Assembly (NCBI GenBank): GCA_037893245.1 | Contig: JBAIAA010000606.1 | Location: forward strand, 1,714,347-1,778,346 | Direction of reading: 5' to 3' | Length of the DNA: 64,000 nucleotides | Source: Crossaster papposus | Taxonomy: Eukaryota; Echinodermata; Asteroidea; Velatida; Solasteridae | Shown: one piece after another, positions 63,601-64,000 of the stretch | Layout: the number at the start of each line of letters is the position of its first letter | Numbering within the stretch: position 1 is the stretch's first letter | Made by a program: the position numbers and the translations under genes | The notes under the pieces: model-generated | What the model was told of the DNA's origin: nothing | The model's input: only the letters and a program-made list of their open reading frames with translations | Database searches by the model: none

Positions 63601-64000
63601 AAGAAATATGTAAAGGGAAAGAAGTGTGCATAAGAAATATGTAAAGGGAAAGAAGTGTGCATAAGAAATATGTAAAGGGAAAGAAGTGTGCATAAGAAAT
63701 ATGTAAAGGGAAAGAAGTGTGCATAAGAAATATGTAAAGGGAAAGAAGTGTGCATAAGAAATATGTAAAGGGAAAGAAGTGTGCATAAGAAATATGTAAA
63801 GGGAAAGAAGTGTGCATAAGAAATATGTAAAGGGAAAGAAGTGTGCATAAGAAATATGTAAAGGGAAAGAAGTGTGCATAAGAAATATGTAAAGGGAAAG
63901 AAGTGTGCATAAGAAATATGTAAAGGGAAAGAAGTGTGCATAAGAAATATGTAAAGGGAAAGAAGTGTGCATAAGAAATATGTAAAGGGAAAGAAGTGTG
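48665..64000 (+). repeat. Homogeneous block 3 (about 494 monomers), open at window end
   Basis: About 15.3 kb of apparently exact consensus monomers with no insert. The only departure I see is the 3-bp deletion at 55,670. It is the largest variant-free stretch in the window and continues past base 64,000. Confidence 0.85.
55661..55680 (+). repeat. 28-bp monomer (3-bp deletion)
   Basis: TGTGCATAAG runs directly into TATGTAAAGG, so AAA (monomer positions 15-17) is missing. It is the only break in block 3 and shifts the register by 3 bp. It may be a slippage deletion or a join. Confidence 0.9.

Larger units (their letters stand above)
1..64000 (+). repeat. Satellite/megasatellite array of a 31-bp monomer
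   Basis: Head-to-tail 31-bp units fill the whole window in one orientation. Each contains GAAGTGTGCATAAG, then AAATATG, then TAAAGGGAAA. Most units match this exactly; the others differ by one or two substitutions, rarely by an indel, or carry a 36-bp insert. Subtracting 30 inserts leaves about 62.9 kb, or about 2,030 monomers. Neither array edge is inside the window. Unit length puts it in the minisatellite range, array length in the satellite range. There is no sign of a promoter, splice site, RNA gene or transposase anywhere in it. I do not recognise the monomer from a named satellite family, and the host organism cannot be read from the sequence; a eukaryotic nuclear origin is inferred from array size and higher-order structure. 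Confidence 0.98.

Noticed and set aside
1..64000. CRISPR array
   Set aside because: The repeat length is similar, but there are no unique spacers; units abut directly, and the 36-bp inserts look alike rather than variable.
1..64000. Telomeric or subtelomeric simple repeat
   Set aside because: No TTAGGG-, TTTAGGG- or TTAGG-type motif is present; the 31-bp unit does not match a known telomere repeat.
1..64000. G-quadruplex-forming array
   Set aside because: There is only one GGG run per monomer with about 28 bases between runs, too far apart for ordinary intramolecular quadruplexes.
1..64000. CENP-B box
   Set aside because: Neither the monomer nor the insert contains the TTCG....A..CGGG core; centromere identity cannot be claimed.
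1..64000. tRNA, rRNA, promoter, terminator or replication origin
   Set aside because: No cloverleaf, rRNA-like, hairpin-plus-T-run or other such signal was found; short AT-rich matches recur in every monomer and carry no information.
1..64000. A bacterial or phage accessory system
   Set aside because: There are no prokaryotic genes, ribosome-binding sites or mobile-element ends; a 64-kb pure tandem array is not typical of prokaryotic chromosomes.

Overview
This window contains no recognisable gene. All 64 kb is one uninterrupted tandem array of a 31-bp monomer, always in the same orientation, and it runs off both ends of the window. Read on the + strand from base 1, the monomer contains, in order, GAAGTGTGCATAAG (monomer positions 1-14), AAATATG (15-21) and TAAAGGGAAA (22-31). 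It is about 32% GC, 24 of its 31 bases are purines, and it has a single C. I estimate about 2,030 monomers. An array of this length with nested higher-order repeats points to a eukaryotic nuclear chromosome (satellite or megasatellite heterochromatin, pericentromeric, subtelomeric or interstitial). Nothing in the window identifies the species, and I do not recognise the monomer.

The only other sequence is a 36-bp insert, found 30 times and always at the same monomer position (between positions 18 and 19), giving a 67-bp composite unit. The insert carries CACATGATGTG and CTCGAG and is flanked by AAAT on both sides. Its arrangement changes along the array: tight pairs 67 bp apart at 2.7-6.0 kb, single copies at 9.5-16.5 kb, and triplets (67 + 98 bp steps) alternating with pairs (98 bp step) at 37.5-48.0 kb.

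Layout. 1-2,684: monomers only, many point variants. 2,685-18,840: diverged monomers arranged in repeated blocks of roughly 0.8-1.2 kb (22-39 monomers), with 1,116-, 1,147-, 1,213- and about 1,059/1,090-bp periods that can be followed by private variants. 18,841-25,814: apparently perfect monomers. 25,815-25,955: a short scrambled, indel-rich patch. 25,956-33,901: apparently perfect monomers with one 18-bp unit near 27,880. About 33,902-35,350: an indel-rich stretch. About 35,950-48,660: a higher-order array with an exact 6,653-bp period, seen almost twice, made of two related halves of 3,714 and 2,939 bp. 48,665-64,000: apparently perfect monomers with one 3-bp deletion at 55,670.

The minus strand is free of stop codons in all three frames through the plain monomer, so it yields very long hypothetical reading frames (one spans 16,683-38,822). 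These follow from the monomer sequence and are not annotated as genes. The most informative observations are the insert and its changing arrangement, the 6,653-bp higher-order repeat, and the abrupt switches between variant-rich and variant-free array. Several of these switches coincide with indel-rich patches and could be either recent amplification fronts or assembly/consensus artefacts.
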